Shown here one piece after another: positions 1 to 11,383 of a stretch of DNA of 35,118 nucleotides. The stretch comes from Microcella pacifica (GTDB lineage: Bacteria; Actinomycetota; Actinomycetes; Actinomycetales; Microbacteriaceae): the NCBI RefSeq assembly GCF_009371975.2, contig NZ_VIKT02000022.1:1-35118 (forward strand), in the 5' to 3' direction. Under the pieces are notes generated by a model. That model did no database searches. It saw nothing but the letters and a program-made list of their open reading frames with translations, and had not been told where the DNA came from. The stretch's first letter is position 1. The number at the start of each line of letters is the position of its first letter. A program made the translations under genes and the position numbers.

Positions 1-46
1 CGCCCACGACACGCACGACACCCACGCGACCTGCGCCGACCACACG

Positions 47-84
47 AAAGAGCGCCCGGAGCATGATCACTCCGGGCGCTCTTT
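47..84. terminator. Perfect 15-bp inverted repeat, likely bidirectional terminator
   Basis: A perfect 15-bp stem (arms 47-61 and 70-84, loop of 8) ends in AAAG/CTTT on its outer sides. It lies 31 bases past the stop of the minus-strand gene at 116-748, so it is well placed to end that transcript. It could also serve a plus-strand gene entering from the left edge. The T-runs are short (three). Confidence 0.7.
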
Positions 85-115
85 CCCCTGCCACTTGACA
101 GGAATCAGTCACATA

Positions 116-748
116 TCAGTTGAGCAGGAAGGGCACGTCGCCCTCGCTCGCGAACTCGCCGACGCTCACGCTCAAGCGGTAGGTCGCGCCTCCCGCGGTG
201 ACCTGCTCGCGGTCGGCGTCGCAGTCGCCGGGGCTCGAGCGGGTGCGGCTCCACGAGAATGGCGTCGTCGACTTCTCTTCGCCGGGTTCGAGCACGGTCG
301 GCGCCGCGACACCCGGGTCTTGGCAGTCGGTCGATGCCCAGATGCGGTCGGGCCCGGAGACGATCACATACTCCTGCACGTCGCTGCCCGCCTCCATCGT
401 GCACGGAGCCGCGCCCGTGTTGAGGAGGGTGAGGGAGAGCATCGGCTGCTGCTCGGGCCCGTAGCTGTTCGAGTCGGTCACGGGCGTGACGACGACCTGA
501 TCGGGCGTGCACGGTGCTGGCCCACCACCGGTGCCCTCCGCGTCGGGGTCGGTCTCGGCCTCGTCGGTCTCGCTTACCTCGGGGTCAGCGCCCGCACCGG
601 GGTCGGTCGCGGGGTCGCCCGTGCCGGGCCGCACGACGATGAGGATGATGATGACGATGACGGCGAGCAGGCCGAGGCCCACGACGAGGCGCCGCCGCCA
701 GTACACCTGCGGCGGCTGCGGGCCCACAGGGTGACGCAGCGTCGACAT
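116..748 (-). CDS. Membrane-anchored extracytoplasmic protein, function unknown
   Basis: This 210-residue protein has a short basic N-terminus with YWRRR, then one strongly hydrophobic segment at about residues 20-39, rich in Ile and Val. An acidic, Gly/Pro/Thr-rich linker runs to about residue 78 and a soluble domain follows. The domain has four cysteines, two of them near residues 80 and 115, and beta-rich stretches. This fits an N-terminally anchored protein with an outer domain, perhaps like the DUF4232-type domains of actinobacterial surface proteins, but I cannot place it firmly. It is monocistronic between a terminator and the acetyltransferase gene. The function is unknown. Confidence 0.75.
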   Translation of the reverse strand: MSTLRHPVGPQPPQVYWRRRLVVGLGLLAVIVIIILIVVRPGTGDPATDPGAGADPEVSETDEAETDPDAEGTGGGPAPCTPDQVVVTPVTDSNSYGPEQQPMLSLTLLNTGAAPCTMEAGSDVQEYVIVSGPDRIWASTDCQDPGVAAPTVLEPGEEKSTTPFSWSRTRSSPGDCDADREQVTAGGATYRLSVSVGEFASEGDVPFLLN

Positions 749-848
749 GCGCTCAGAGTAGGGCCGTCACGGGCACCGGGCGTGTCGCCACCCGGCGTGT
801 GCGCAGAACTCCCAGCCCGGCCGCGCCGGTCGAGGCGCCGCGCGCCGC

Positions 849-1382
849 CTACAGCTCCTTGAGCAGCCGGCTGTTGCCGAGCGTGTTCGGCTTGACGCGC
901 GAGAGGTCGAGAAACTCGGCGACACCCTCGTCGGGTGATCGCACGAGCTCGCTGTACACCTCGGGGTCGACGAGCAGCTCCTCCCCGATGGAGACGAAGC
1001 CGTGGCGGCCGAAGAAGTCGGTCTCGAAGGTGAGGCAGAACAGTCGCCGCAGGCCGAGCTCCCGCGCCTGCTGCTCGAGCCGCTCGTAGATCGCGTGGCC
1101 GACACCGGTGCCGCGCCACCGCTCCTGCACGGCGAGGGTGCGCACTTCACCGAGGTCCTCCCACAGCACGTGCAGAGCGCCGCAGCCGATGACGTCGCCG
1201 CTGTCGTCGTCGACGGCGACGGAGAACTCCTGCACCGACTCGAAGAACACGACGAGCTCCTTGCCGAGCAGGATGCGCTCCTGCACGAGAGGCTCGACGA
1301 GTGCGTGGATGCCGCGCACGTCGGCCGTGCGCGCCTGCCGCACGCTGAACCCCAGGCGCCCCAGAGAACCCTGTTCCGTCAC
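849..1382 (-). CDS. argA: Amino-acid N-acetyltransferase (N-acetylglutamate synthase, actinobacterial GNAT type)
   Basis: A 177-residue GNAT-fold enzyme that should acetylate glutamate with acetyl-CoA, the first step of arginine synthesis. It resembles the short mycobacterial ArgA (Rv2747 type) along its length: ERILLGKELVVFFESVQEF near the N-terminus, then GCGALHVLWEDLGEVRTLAV, the acetyl-CoA loop RWRGTGVGHAIYERL, the FETDFFGRHGF segment, and the family's C-terminal LSRVKPNTLGNSRLL. The classical kinase-like domain of E. coli ArgA is absent, as is normal for this type. It sits downstream of clpC on the same strand, 88 bases away. Assignment rests on remembered family sequence. Confidence 0.88.
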   Translation of the reverse strand: MTEQGSLGRLGFSVRQARTADVRGIHALVEPLVQERILLGKELVVFFESVQEFSVAVDDDSGDVIGCGALHVLWEDLGEVRTLAVQERWRGTGVGHAIYERLEQQARELGLRRLFCLTFETDFFGRHGFVSIGEELLVDPEVYSELVRSPDEGVAEFLDLSRVKPNTLGNSRLLKEL

Positions 1383-1415
1383 GCCCTCAGCCTAGAGCCG
1401 TCCCGAACACACAGA

Positions 1416-1447
1416 GGCCGGGCCCGCCCCCAAGAGCAGACCCGGCC
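1416..1447 (-). terminator. Possible weak terminator after clpC
   Basis: GGCCGGG (1416-1422) can pair with CCCGGCC (1441-1447) across an 18-base loop, in the 88-base gap between clpC and the acetyltransferase gene. There is no clear T-run, so it may only be an mRNA 3' stem. Confidence 0.3.
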
Positions 1448-1470
1448 ATGAGCGGGATGCTCGAGCGCAG

Positions 1471-3969
<2,499 letters not shown>

Positions 3970-4050
3970 CTCGCACTCTCCTCACGACAGCGGGTCGAAT
4001 CGCTACCAGTACATCGAGGGTAACCAGCGGCACCTGGGTTAACTGCCCCT

Positions 4051-4068
4051 GTTCGCCCTAGGCGTGAC
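4051..4068. promoter_or_regulatory. Probable ClgR operator upstream of clpC
   Basis: Read on the clpC strand, CGCCTAGGGCG with trailing AAC fits the actinobacterial ClgR consensus as I recall it (WNNWCGCYNANRGCGWWS) at every position except the first W. It lies between divergent clpC and pirin, 82-99 bases before the clpC ATG. ClgR activates clp genes in corynebacteria, mycobacteria and streptomycetes, so placement and sequence agree. Confidence 0.6.
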
Positions 4069-4086
4069 CCGACGTAGGGTGACGGT

Positions 4087-5085
4087 GTGAGCAACCTCGA
4101 GACCGAGCCAGCCGAAGTCGTGTGCGACGAACGGCCCGGCGCCGGCACCGCGCACGACAACGGCGTCTTCGAACTGCTCGAACCCCGGGAGGTGCCGCTC
4201 GGCGGCCCGCGCGCCATGACCGTGCGCCGCACCCTCCCGCAGCGCGCCCGCAGCCTCATCGGCGCGTGGTGCTTCGTCGACCACTACGGGCCCGACGACG
4301 TGACCGACCGCGAGGCGGGCATGGTCGTGCCGCCGCACCCGCACACGGGCCTGCAGACCGTCAGCTGGCTGTTCGAGGGCGAGATCGAGCACCGCGACTC
4401 GAGTGGCGCGCACTCCCACGTGAGGCCGGGCGAGGTGAACCTCATGACCGCGGGCTCGGGCATCCAGCATTCGGAGGTGTCGACGGCGACGACCCGTCGC
4501 CTGCACGGCGCCCAGTTGTGGGTCGCCCTGCCCGACAGCGACCGCCACACCGCGCCGTTCTTCGAGCACGCGCCTGCCGAGCCGCGCACCATCGGCGACG
4601 CGACCGTGCGGGTGTTCATGGGAGCGCTCGGCGAGGACGCCGCGAGCCCCCTGCGCCTGTTCAGCCCCCTGCTGGGCGCGCAGCTCGACCTGCCGGCCGG
4701 CGGCGTCGTCGAGCTGCCGGTCGACCCCGACTTCGAGCACGGACTGCTCGTCGACGCGGGCCCGGCCACGCTCGACGGCCACGACGTGCCCGTCGCGCAC
4801 CTCGGCTACCGCGGCCCCGGTCGCACGACCCTGCGCGTGACGGCGGGCGAGCACCCCGTTCGGGCGCTGCTGCTCGGCGGCGTGCCCCTCGGCCAGCCGA
4901 TCGTCATGTGGTGGAACTTCATCGGCCGCAGCCACGACGAGATCGAGGCCTACCGCGCGCAGTGGCAGGGTGACGTCATCGACGGCGGTACGGCGACCGG
5001 CCGGTTCGGCCGCGTCGACGGCTACGACGGGGCGCCGCTGCCCGCGCCGGAGCTGCCGGGCGTGCGGCTCAAGCCCCGCGAGTAG
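4087..5085 (+). CDS. Pirin family protein
   Basis: A 332-residue bicupin. The N-terminal cupin carries the pirin metal ligands: HPHTG (H84, H86) and the later QHSE (H128, E130). The C-terminal pirin domain spans about residues 190-285. Pirins are Fe(II)-binding proteins; some have quercetin dioxygenase activity, and the in vivo role here is not known. The GTG start gives MSNLET and follows a GGGTGACG stretch. It is transcribed divergently from clpC and shares the 117-base intergenic region that holds the ClgR-like site, so co-regulation is possible but not shown. Confidence 0.92.
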   Translation: MSNLETEPAEVVCDERPGAGTAHDNGVFELLEPREVPLGGPRAMTVRRTLPQRARSLIGAWCFVDHYGPDDVTDREAGMVVPPHPHTGLQTVSWLFEGEIEHRDSSGAHSHVRPGEVNLMTAGSGIQHSEVSTATTRRLHGAQLWVALPDSDRHTAPFFEHAPAEPRTIGDATVRVFMGALGEDAASPLRLFSPLLGAQLDLPAGGVVELPVDPDFEHGLLVDAGPATLDGHDVPVAHLGYRGPGRTTLRVTAGEHPVRALLLGGVPLGQPIVMWWNFIGRSHDEIEAYRAQWQGDVIDGGTATGRFGRVDGYDGAPLPAPELPGVRLKPRE

Positions 5086-5100
5086 GTCGCCCTCGCGACC
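5085..5100 (+). terminator. Short hairpin after the pirin gene
   Basis: GGTCGC (5085-5090) and GCGACC (5095-5100) form a 6-bp stem with a 4-base loop starting at the last base of the stop codon. No T-run follows, so it is only a weak terminator candidate between converging genes. Confidence 0.3.
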
Positions 5101-5133
5101 GCGCGAGACGGGGGCCGGATGCTCGTCCCCGCG

Positions 5134-5319
5134 CTACTCGTGCGGGTCGGCGGTGAGCTTCTCGAGCCTGGCGCGCTCCTCGGCCTCGACCTTCGAGTAG
5201 GCGCTGCGCTCGGCGCGGTCGGCGCGGATGATCGCGCGCATGACGAGCCAGAAGATCAGGCCGAGCAGGATCGTCGGGGTGACCGAGTAGATCGCGTTGC
5301 TCCAGAATTCTTCCGGCAT
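5134..5319 (-). CDS. Small single-span membrane protein, function unknown
   Basis: A 61-residue protein: hydrophilic start (MPEEFWSNAI), one membrane segment at about residues 12-31, then a charged, probably helical cytoplasmic tail rich in Glu, Arg and Ala that starts IIRADRAERSAY. The charge pattern suggests the tail is inside. The start is the only ATG that precedes the membrane segment; a GGAG lies close upstream. It lies downstream of the surface protein at 5409-6002 on the same strand and may be co-transcribed with it. I do not recognise the family. Confidence 0.7.
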   Translation of the reverse strand: MPEEFWSNAIYSVTPTILLGLIFWLVMRAIIRADRAERSAYSKVEAEERARLEKLTADPHE

Positions 5320-5408
5320 GGCTCCAGGATACGTCGCCTCACCCTTCGAGGTCGCCGCGAGCGCCGGTGCGCCCGATCTCCCGATTGAACTACGAGATGA
5401 GCAGGCCG

Positions 5409-6002
5409 CTACTCGATGAGCCTGCGGCGTGCGACGTAGAGGAACACGAGCACGAGCATCCCGAGTGCCGCTGTCGCCGCGAACACGACCGGGGCGAGCG
5501 TGCTGATGCCCTCGAAGGGCCCACCCGCCTCGACGACCTCGTTTTCGTCGTCGACAGGAGCCGCAGGCGCCTCGTCTCCGAGGGTCGGCAGCTGCAGATC
5601 GCCGAAGTCGTCGATGCCGTTGACGAGGGTCACGTCGCCGACGACGTGCGAGAGCGCACCGTCGGCGGCGAGCGCGATGACGCAGTAGACGCCGTCGGAG
5701 AAACGCTGGGTCGGCACCGTGAACGAGAACGCCGTCGACGCGGCGACCATCGTGCTGCGCTCGATGACGAACGGGCCGCACTCGCCCAGCCGCTGCTCGG
5801 CGAGGCCCACCTTCAGATCGGTGGGGCCGCTCGTCGTGATCGAGCCTTCGATGAGCAGCTCGCCGCTCACGACCTCGCCCGACAGCGGCGACAGGATGCG
5901 CATCGAGTCGACGGCGAAGCTCGGCGCCGCGGCGGCGAGCGCGATCGTCAGGGCGACGACGGGCACGGCCGGGAGGAGGCGGCGCAGGCGGGTGCTGAGC
6001 AT
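5409..6002 (-). CDS. Secreted, C-terminally anchored surface protein, function unknown
   Basis: A 197-residue protein. An N-terminal signal peptide (basic RLRRLLP, hydrophobic core, cleavage likely after the AAAAPSFA region near residue 31) is followed by a beta-rich extracellular domain with two cysteines. This domain opens with the phrase SPLSGEVVSGELLIEG, like Ig-type surface domains. An acidic linker, then a hydrophobic segment at about 170-190 and an RRR tail anchor it in the membrane with the C-terminus inside. There is no LPXTG motif. No good ribosome-binding site is visible at this ATG, but the signal peptide supports it. Function unknown. Confidence 0.75.
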   Translation of the reverse strand: MLSTRLRRLLPAVPVVALTIALAAAAPSFAVDSMRILSPLSGEVVSGELLIEGSITTSGPTDLKVGLAEQRLGECGPFVIERSTMVAASTAFSFTVPTQRFSDGVYCVIALAADGALSHVVGDVTLVNGIDDFGDLQLPTLGDEAPAAPVDDENEVVEAGGPFEGISTLAPVVFAATAALGMLVLVFLYVARRRLIE

Positions 6003-6201
6003 GGGGGTTCGCCATTCGGGTTGGGCGAAGCGCGACCGGGCCGGGGCTCGATCGACGTCGTACGGGTATCGGGTGACGTGCGTGTTCGGGTGCGGTTCTC
6101 GCAGTCGGCGCGGGTCTCCGGCGGGGTGGGCCGGTCGCAGACTCCTCGAACTGTTGTCGACAGTACGCCTGAGGGTGAGGGCACGTCAGTCCCCAGTGTG
6201 G

Positions 6202-6227
6202 GGGGATAGAAAGGTGCGTCTATCCCC
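6202..6227 (-). terminator. 9-bp perfect stem-loop, probable terminator of the lysS unit
   Basis: GGGGATAGA (6202-6210) pairs perfectly with TCTATCCCC (6219-6227) around an 8-base loop. It lies 31 bases past the stop of the small membrane protein gene at 6258-6404, so it would end transcripts reading leftward from lysS. The rest of the gap to 6002 shows nothing recognisable. Confidence 0.5.
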
Positions 6228-6257
6228 TCCGTGGTGCGGGGTGGCCGGAGGGGCGGC

Positions 6258-6404
6258 TCAGGCCCGGGCGAGCATCCCGAAGATGCCGGAGAGCAGCAGG
6301 TACGCGCCGAACGCGCCCACGACGATCCACAGCGCGAGGCGGTTCATCGTGTACGCGGGCTTCTTGTCGCCCGGCAGTGAGAGGTCCTCTCCGTCCTTCT
6401 TCAT
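6258..6404 (-). CDS. Small membrane protein, 48 residues
   Basis: ATG at 6404 opens a 48-residue frame: a charged N-terminus starting MKKDGEDLSLPGDKK, then MNRLALW and a single hydrophobic segment from about residue 22 to 44, ending RA. The one-span design and the MNRLALW entry are of a kind I associate with small conserved actinobacterial membrane proteins, but I cannot name it. It lies 48 bases downstream of lysS on the same strand and upstream of a stem-loop, so it probably rides on the lysS transcript. Ribosome-binding site weak. Confidence 0.6.
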   Translation of the reverse strand: MKKDGEDLSLPGDKKPAYTMNRLALWIVVGAFGAYLLLSGIFGMLARA

Positions 6405-6452
6405 GCGTTCAGACTACGGGAGCGGGCTGAGCGCCCCGTCACGCTATGCCCA

Positions 6453-7967
6453 CTACTTCACGAGCGGGAAGAGGATCGTCTCGCGGATGCCGAGACCGGT
6501 GAGCGCCATGAGCAGTCGATCGATGCCCATGCCCATCCCACCCGACGGCGGCATGCCGTGCTCGAGGGCGGTGAGGAACGCCTCATCGAGCCGCATCGCC
6601 TCCAGGTCTCCTCCAGCGGCGAGCTTCGCCTGCTCGACGAAGCGCTCGCGCTGCACCACCGGGTCGACGAGCTCGGAGTACGCGGTGGCCAACTCGAAGC
6701 CGCGCACGTAGAGGTCCCACTTCTCGACCATGCCCGGCCGGCTGCGGTGCTCGCGCACGAGCGGGCTCGTGTCGACGGGGAAGTCCATGACGAAGGTCGG
6801 CCGCACGAGGTCGCCCTTCACGTGGTGCTCCCACAGCTCTTCGACGTACTTGCCCGGCAGCGGGTGGGTGATCTCGATGTCGACCGCGTCGGCGAGCTGC
6901 TTCAGCTCGGCCATGGGCGTCTGCGGCGTGATCTCGCGCCCGACGGCGGCGCTGAGCGAGTCGTACATGCTCAGGCGGTCCCACGTGCCGCCGAGGTCGT
7001 ACTCGGTGCCGTCGGCCCACGTGACGACGTGCGACCCCGAGACGGCGACGGCCGCGTTCTGGATCATCTCCTGCGTGAGGTCGGCCATCTGGTGGTAGTC
7101 GCCGTAGGCCTGGTACGCCTCGAGCATCGCGAACTCGGGGCTGTGGGTCGAGTCAGCGCCCTCGTTGCGAAAGTTCCTATTGATCTCGAACACGCGCTCG
7201 ATGCCGCCGACGACGGCGCGCTTGAGGAACAGCTCGGGCGCGATGCGCAGGAACAGCTCCATGTCGAAGGCGTTCGAGTGGGTGATGAAGGGGCGAGCGG
7301 ATGCTCCGCCATGCATCGTCTGCAGCATGGGTGTCTCGACCTCGAGGTAGCCGTGCTCGGCGAACGTCGCCCGCAGGCTCGCGACGGCGGCGGCGCGGGC
7401 GCGCACCGTGCGCCGCGCCTGCTCGCGCACGATGAGGTCGAGGTAGCGCTGGCGCACGCGCGTCTCCTCGTTGAGCTCTTTGTGCAGGGTCGGCAGGGGA
7501 AGGATCGCCTTCGCGGCGATCGCCCACGTCGACACCATGACGCTGAGCTCACCGCGGCGACTCGTGATGACCTCGCCCGTGACGTGCACGTGGTCGCCGA
7601 GGTCGACGAACTCCTTCCACCGGTCGAGGCTCTCCTCCCCGACGACGGCGAGGCTCAGCATGACCTGCAGACGCTCCCCGTCGCCCGACTGCAGGGTGGC
7701 GAAGCACAGCTTGCCGGTGTTGCGCGAGAGCACGACGCGCCCCGCGAGGGCCACGTGCTCGCCCGTGGCGATATCGGGGTCGAGCTCGCCATGGCGCGCG
7801 CGCACCGCCGCGATCGAATCGGTGATTTCGAGACCGATCGCGTAGGGGTCGAGGCCGGCCGCGAGCATCCTCGCCCGCTTGTCGAGGCGCACCTGCTTCT
7901 GCTCGGCGATCTCCTCGACCGTCGGCTCGGCGCTCTCGGCGCTGTCGGAAGCGGGGGTCTCGCTCAT
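6453..7967 (-). CDS. lysS: Lysyl-tRNA synthetase, class II
   Basis: Charges tRNA-Lys with lysine. It has 504 residues, normal for class II LysRS. The N-terminal OB-fold anticodon-binding domain spans about 70-150. The class II core has motif 1 (YLEVETPML near 207-215), motif 2 ([11 protein letters not shown] at 260-270) and motif 3 ([11 protein letters not shown] starting near 476). I chose the ATG at 7967, preceded by AGGAGACC; a TTG 30 bases upstream also lies in frame but has poorer context. It is 92 bases downstream of panC on the same strand. Confidence 0.97.
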   Translation of the reverse strand: MSETPASDSAESAEPTVEEIAEQKQVRLDKRARMLAAGLDPYAIGLEITDSIAAVRARHGELDPDIATGEHVALAGRVVLSRNTGKLCFATLQSGDGERLQVMLSLAVVGEESLDRWKEFVDLGDHVHVTGEVITSRRGELSVMVSTWAIAAKAILPLPTLHKELNEETRVRQRYLDLIVREQARRTVRARAAAVASLRATFAEHGYLEVETPMLQTMHGGASARPFITHSNAFDMELFLRIAPELFLKRAVVGGIERVFEINRNFRNEGADSTHSPEFAMLEAYQAYGDYHQMADLTQEMIQNAAVAVSGSHVVTWADGTEYDLGGTWDRLSMYDSLSAAVGREITPQTPMAELKQLADAVDIEITHPLPGKYVEELWEHHVKGDLVRPTFVMDFPVDTSPLVREHRSRPGMVEKWDLYVRGFELATAYSELVDPVVQRERFVEQAKLAAGGDLEAMRLDEAFLTALEHGMPPSGGMGMGIDRLLMALTGLGIRETILFPLVK

Positions 7968-8059
7968 CTGCTGGTCTCCTCGTGTACGGCCGCTCAAGCC
8001 TAACGGCGGCGCGCCCGCCCCTCGGCTTCCCCGTGCAGTCGCCGGATGCTCGGCGCGCG

Positions 8060-8926
8060 CTACCCGAGGGTGAGCAGCTCGGTGTCGATGAGCCGGGTGT
8101 CGCCCAGGCGCGCGGCGATGAGCGCGCGGGCTGGCCCGTGGTGCTCGTCGGGCACGGGCTCGAACGTGCTCGGCTCGACCACCGCGAAGTAGTCGAGCTC
8201 GACGCCGGTAGCCCCCGAGAGCACGCTCTGCGCGGCGGCCACGACGGCGTCGATGCCGAGGTCGGCGGCCGACTGGGCGGCTTCGAGCGCCCGCGGCAAG
8301 GCCCGCGCCGCCTCGCGATTGCGCTCGTCGAGGAAGACGTTGCGGCTCGAGAGCGCGAGCCCGTCGTCGTCGCGCACGGTCTCGACGACCTCGACGCGCG
8401 TGCGGATGTCGAGGTCGCGCACCATGCGCTGCACGAGGAAGACCTGCTGGGCGTCCTTCTGCCCGAAGAGCACGTGGTGGGGCTGGGCGATGCCGAGCAG
8501 CTTGGCGACGACGGTGAGTACGCCGTCGAAGTGCCCGGGCCGCGACCGGCCTTCGAAGAGCCCGCCGACCGCGCCCGCCGTGACGGTGGTGGCGGATGCC
8601 CCGCTCGGGTACATCTCGTCGACGGAGGGGGCGAACACGACGTCGACCCCGTGCCCGGCGAGCGCCGCGCGGTCGTCGTCGAGCGTGCGGGGGTACTGCT
8701 CAAAGTCTTCGTTCGGCCCGAACTGCAGCGGGTTGACGAAGATCGACACCACGACGACGTCGGCGAGCTCCCTCGCGCGGTCGACGAGCGCGAGGTGGCC
8801 GTCGTGCAGCGAGCCCATGGTGGGAACGAGGGCGACGGCGCGGCCGTCGGCGCGCGCGGCGTCGAGTCGCGCTCGCAGCACAGCGATGCTCGTGACGAGG
8901 TCGGGCACGGTCGTCGTGTCAGTCAC
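8060..8926 (-). CDS. panC: Pantothenate synthetase (pantoate-beta-alanine ligase)
   Basis: Joins pantoate and beta-alanine with ATP to make pantothenate, the precursor of coenzyme A. It has 288 residues. The signature nucleotidyl-transferase HxGH is HDGH at 41-44, within [38 protein letters not shown] and the late LSSRN motif are all present. The GTG start at 8926 has AAGGAG just upstream and overlaps the stop of the DUF2520 gene by 8 bases, so translation is coupled. Unlike the mycobacterial locus, no panD (aspartate decarboxylase) or coaX follows, so the beta-alanine source must be encoded elsewhere. Confidence 0.96.
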   Translation of the reverse strand: MTDTTTVPDLVTSIAVLRARLDAARADGRAVALVPTMGSLHDGHLALVDRARELADVVVVSIFVNPLQFGPNEDFEQYPRTLDDDRAALAGHGVDVVFAPSVDEMYPSGASATTVTAGAVGGLFEGRSRPGHFDGVLTVVAKLLGIAQPHHVLFGQKDAQQVFLVQRMVRDLDIRTRVEVVETVRDDDGLALSSRNVFLDERNREAARALPRALEAAQSAADLGIDAVVAAAQSVLSGATGVELDYFAVVEPSTFEPVPDEHHGPARALIAARLGDTRLIDTELLTLG

Positions 8927-9668
8927 CGTTCTCCTTGCGCGGGGCCGCCGTCGTGTCGTCGAGCCCTGCGAGGTCGATGCTATCGGCGCCCGCACCGCGC
9001 AGCGCGTTGTCGACGGCGGAGCGTACGACGGCGCTCAGCACGCGCCCGGGCTCCTCGATGCCGATCTCGCGCAGGCCCGCGATGGCCTGCCCGACGATCG
9101 CGGTGGAGAACTCGCTTGCTGCCCCGATCGCGTCGGCGTACGCCTCGCGGTTCTCCTCGGCGACGACGACGGGCTCGGCGCCCATCTCGACGACGAGCGC
9201 TTGCGCGATGGGCAGCACGGGCCCGGGGGCGGTGACGGCGCACCACGCCTCTCGCAGGCGGGCGAGGTCGAGCGAGGTGCCCGTGAAGGTGAGAGCGGGA
9301 TGCACGGCGAGAGGAATGATGCCCGCGGGCCGCGCGGGGTCGAGCACGCGCACGCCATAGCGGGCCGAGGTGTGCAGCACGAGCTGGCCGGGCAGCCACG
9401 CGTCGACGGCCGCGAGACCGCTCACGAGGTCGGGCAGCTGGTCGTCGGGCACGGCGAGGATGACGAGCTCGCTGCGTTCGACGACCTGCCGCACCTCGAG
9501 CACGGGTACACCGGGCAGCATCGAGTCGACCCTGTCGCGGGCATCCTTGGAGTGGGCGGAGATGCCGACGATCGCGTGACCGGCACCGGCGAGGGCGGCG
9601 GCGAGGACGGGGCCGACGCGGCCCGCCCCGATAACGCCGATGCCGAGGCGGCCGTCCTTCTGCGTCAC
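8919..9668 (-). CDS. Rossmann-fold / DUF2520 oxidoreductase-like protein
   Basis: A 249-residue protein. It opens with an NAD(P)-binding glycine motif (GVIGAGRVGPVLA near residues 10-22) and a Rossmann domain to about 125, and continues as a helical DUF2520-type C-terminal domain, as in NADP-dependent F420 or ketopantoate reductase relatives. The same family lies directly upstream of panC in mycobacteria (Rv3603c position). The linkage suggests a pantothenate-related role, possibly pantoate formation, but this is not demonstrated by sequence. GTG start at 9668 overlaps the preceding stop (GTGA). Confidence 0.85.
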   Translation of the reverse strand: MTQKDGRLGIGVIGAGRVGPVLAAALAGAGHAIVGISAHSKDARDRVDSMLPGVPVLEVRQVVERSELVILAVPDDQLPDLVSGLAAVDAWLPGQLVLHTSARYGVRVLDPARPAGIIPLAVHPALTFTGTSLDLARLREAWCAVTAPGPVLPIAQALVVEMGAEPVVVAEENREAYADAIGAASEFSTAIVGQAIAGLREIGIEEPGRVLSAVVRSAVDNALRGAGADSIDLAGLDDTTAAPRKENGD

Positions 9669-11383
9669 GCCTCGGCCTCGGGGGTCCGCTCGATGGTGGG
9701 CTCTGCGGGTGCGGCCTCGCCGGGCGCCTCGCCCGAGCCGGAGCGCCAGCGATGCGTGCGGTCGGTCTGCGCGCTGCGGATCGCGGCGCCCGCGACGGTG
9801 TCGAAGAGCTCCATCGCCTGCGTCACATCGAGGGCGCCGAGGCTCGGGGTGATGGGCCCGGCGACGGTGTGCACCTGGATCGCGGCGAGGCGCAGCGAGC
9901 GCAGGAGCGGGCCCTGGCGGACCGAGACGGACTGCATGCGCGGGAAGGGCACGATCGCGAGGTCGCGCCAGATCGCGCCGCGGCGCAGCATGACGGCGCC
10001 ATCGCTCACCGCGAATCCGTTGCGAGGCTGCGAGAACCAGCGCAGGATGCGCGCGCGCGGCGGTGAGTTCACGAATCCGTCGGGCGCGGCGCCCTCTTCG
10101 TCGCGGCCGCTCGAGGTGAGGCCGCGCTCGAGCACGGGCATCACGTCGTCGGTCGCGACGTCGGGCAGCAGCAGCCGCAGCACGGTGCGCACGTCGTCGA
10201 GGTTGCCGACGGGCAGGATCGTGGTCTGCTGCTGGCCGGCCGCGCCGCTCTGCGAGGAGCGCGAGGCACGGTTGACGGCGATCTGCCACCAGCCGGAGGG
10301 CCGCCACAGCAGGGGCTGGCTGACGCGCACCGAGTGGATGCGCCCGGGAGGCAGGGTCTCGTTCGTCGTCGAGAGCAGACCGAATCCGACGCGCACGCCG
10401 TCGGGCGTCGAGGCGATCGAGTAGCGCAGCGAGCGCGTGATGCGGGAGACGAGGTAGCCGCCGAGACCGAGGAGCGCTGGCAGGAAGCCGACGAGCAGGA
10501 ACAGCTCGCCGCTGACGATGATGCCGACCGTGAGGCCGATGATGAGCAGCACGAAGACGATCGTGGTCTCGCTCAGCACCGTCGAGCCGATGAGCCGACC
10601 AGGGTTCATGCGCAGCACGGCCTCCGGCTCGGCGAGTGCCGGGTCGAGCTCGGGGGCCAGGAATTCCGAGACGCGCTCGTCGAGCATCCCGCCCAGATCG
10701 TGCGCGCCCGCCGAGCCCGCACCGCCTGCCGTACCCGCACCGCCCGATGCTTCGCGGCGCGCGCCGGAGGCGAGGCGCAGGATGTCGGCGCGCAGTGCGT
10801 CCGCCGTGCGCGAGTGCAGGTACGAGAGCTGCACGTTCGCGTCGTTGCCGGCGACCGACACTTCGAGCTTCGCTGCGCCGAACAGCCGCGGAATGAACGG
10901 GCGCCCCACGTTGACGCCCTGAATGCGGTCGAGGCGGCCCTTGCGATTGGTGCGGAACAGGATGCCCGACCGCACCTCCACGACCTCGTCGGTGATGCGG
11001 AAGGTGTGCATGCGCCACGACAGCCAGAAGCCGGCGATGAACAGCAGCAGCACGCCGATGAGCGCGAGCAGGGCGACGAGCACGAGCTCCTGCTCGACGA
11101 TGAAGTCGATCGGGTCGCCCTCGCCGGCGAAGTCGCCGTCGCCGCCGAAGAAGAAATCGATCGCGCGGTCGCGGAAGTTCGAGATGACGATGCCGAGCAC
11201 GACGATGAAGGCGATGCCGCCGCGGAAGAGGGGTGTCGCGGGGTGCAGCCGGTGCCACTCGCCGTCGGCGAGGTCGGTGCTCGTGGAGATGCCGTGGGTG
11301 GCGGCGGGCGTGGTCGCGGTATCGGTCGCCGGGTCAGGCTGCGAGGCCGGCTCGCCCTGGGGCTCGTCGCGCTGCTCGCTCAC
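9665..11383 (-). CDS. Membrane protein with three bacterial PH domains (YdbT-like)
   Basis: A 572-residue protein. After a disordered Pro/Thr/Ala N-terminus there are paired hydrophobic segments (about 60-80 and 95-120), then a PH-like (bPH2) domain with the GRLDRIQGVNVGRPF signature. A second membrane pair near 265-310 and a second PH-like domain (PPGRIHSVRVSQPLLWRP) follow, then a third near 460-545 (IVPFPRMQSVSVRQGPLLR). The layout is that of YdbT. Such pairs with a YdbS-like partner are common in Gram-positive bacteria and have been linked to envelope stress in Bacillus. The GTG start overlaps the partner gene by 4 bases (GTGA). Confidence 0.85.
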   Translation of the reverse strand: MSEQRDEPQGEPASQPDPATDTATTPAATHGISTSTDLADGEWHRLHPATPLFRGGIAFIVVLGIVISNFRDRAIDFFFGGDGDFAGEGDPIDFIVEQELVLVALLALIGVLLLFIAGFWLSWRMHTFRITDEVVEVRSGILFRTNRKGRLDRIQGVNVGRPFIPRLFGAAKLEVSVAGNDANVQLSYLHSRTADALRADILRLASGARREASGGAGTAGGAGSAGAHDLGGMLDERVSEFLAPELDPALAEPEAVLRMNPGRLIGSTVLSETTIVFVLLIIGLTVGIIVSGELFLLVGFLPALLGLGGYLVSRITRSLRYSIASTPDGVRVGFGLLSTTNETLPPGRIHSVRVSQPLLWRPSGWWQIAVNRASRSSQSGAAGQQQTTILPVGNLDDVRTVLRLLLPDVATDDVMPVLERGLTSSGRDEEGAAPDGFVNSPPRARILRWFSQPRNGFAVSDGAVMLRRGAIWRDLAIVPFPRMQSVSVRQGPLLRSLRLAAIQVHTVAGPITPSLGALDVTQAMELFDTVAGAAIRSAQTDRTHRWRSGSGEAPGEAAPAEPTIERTPEAEA

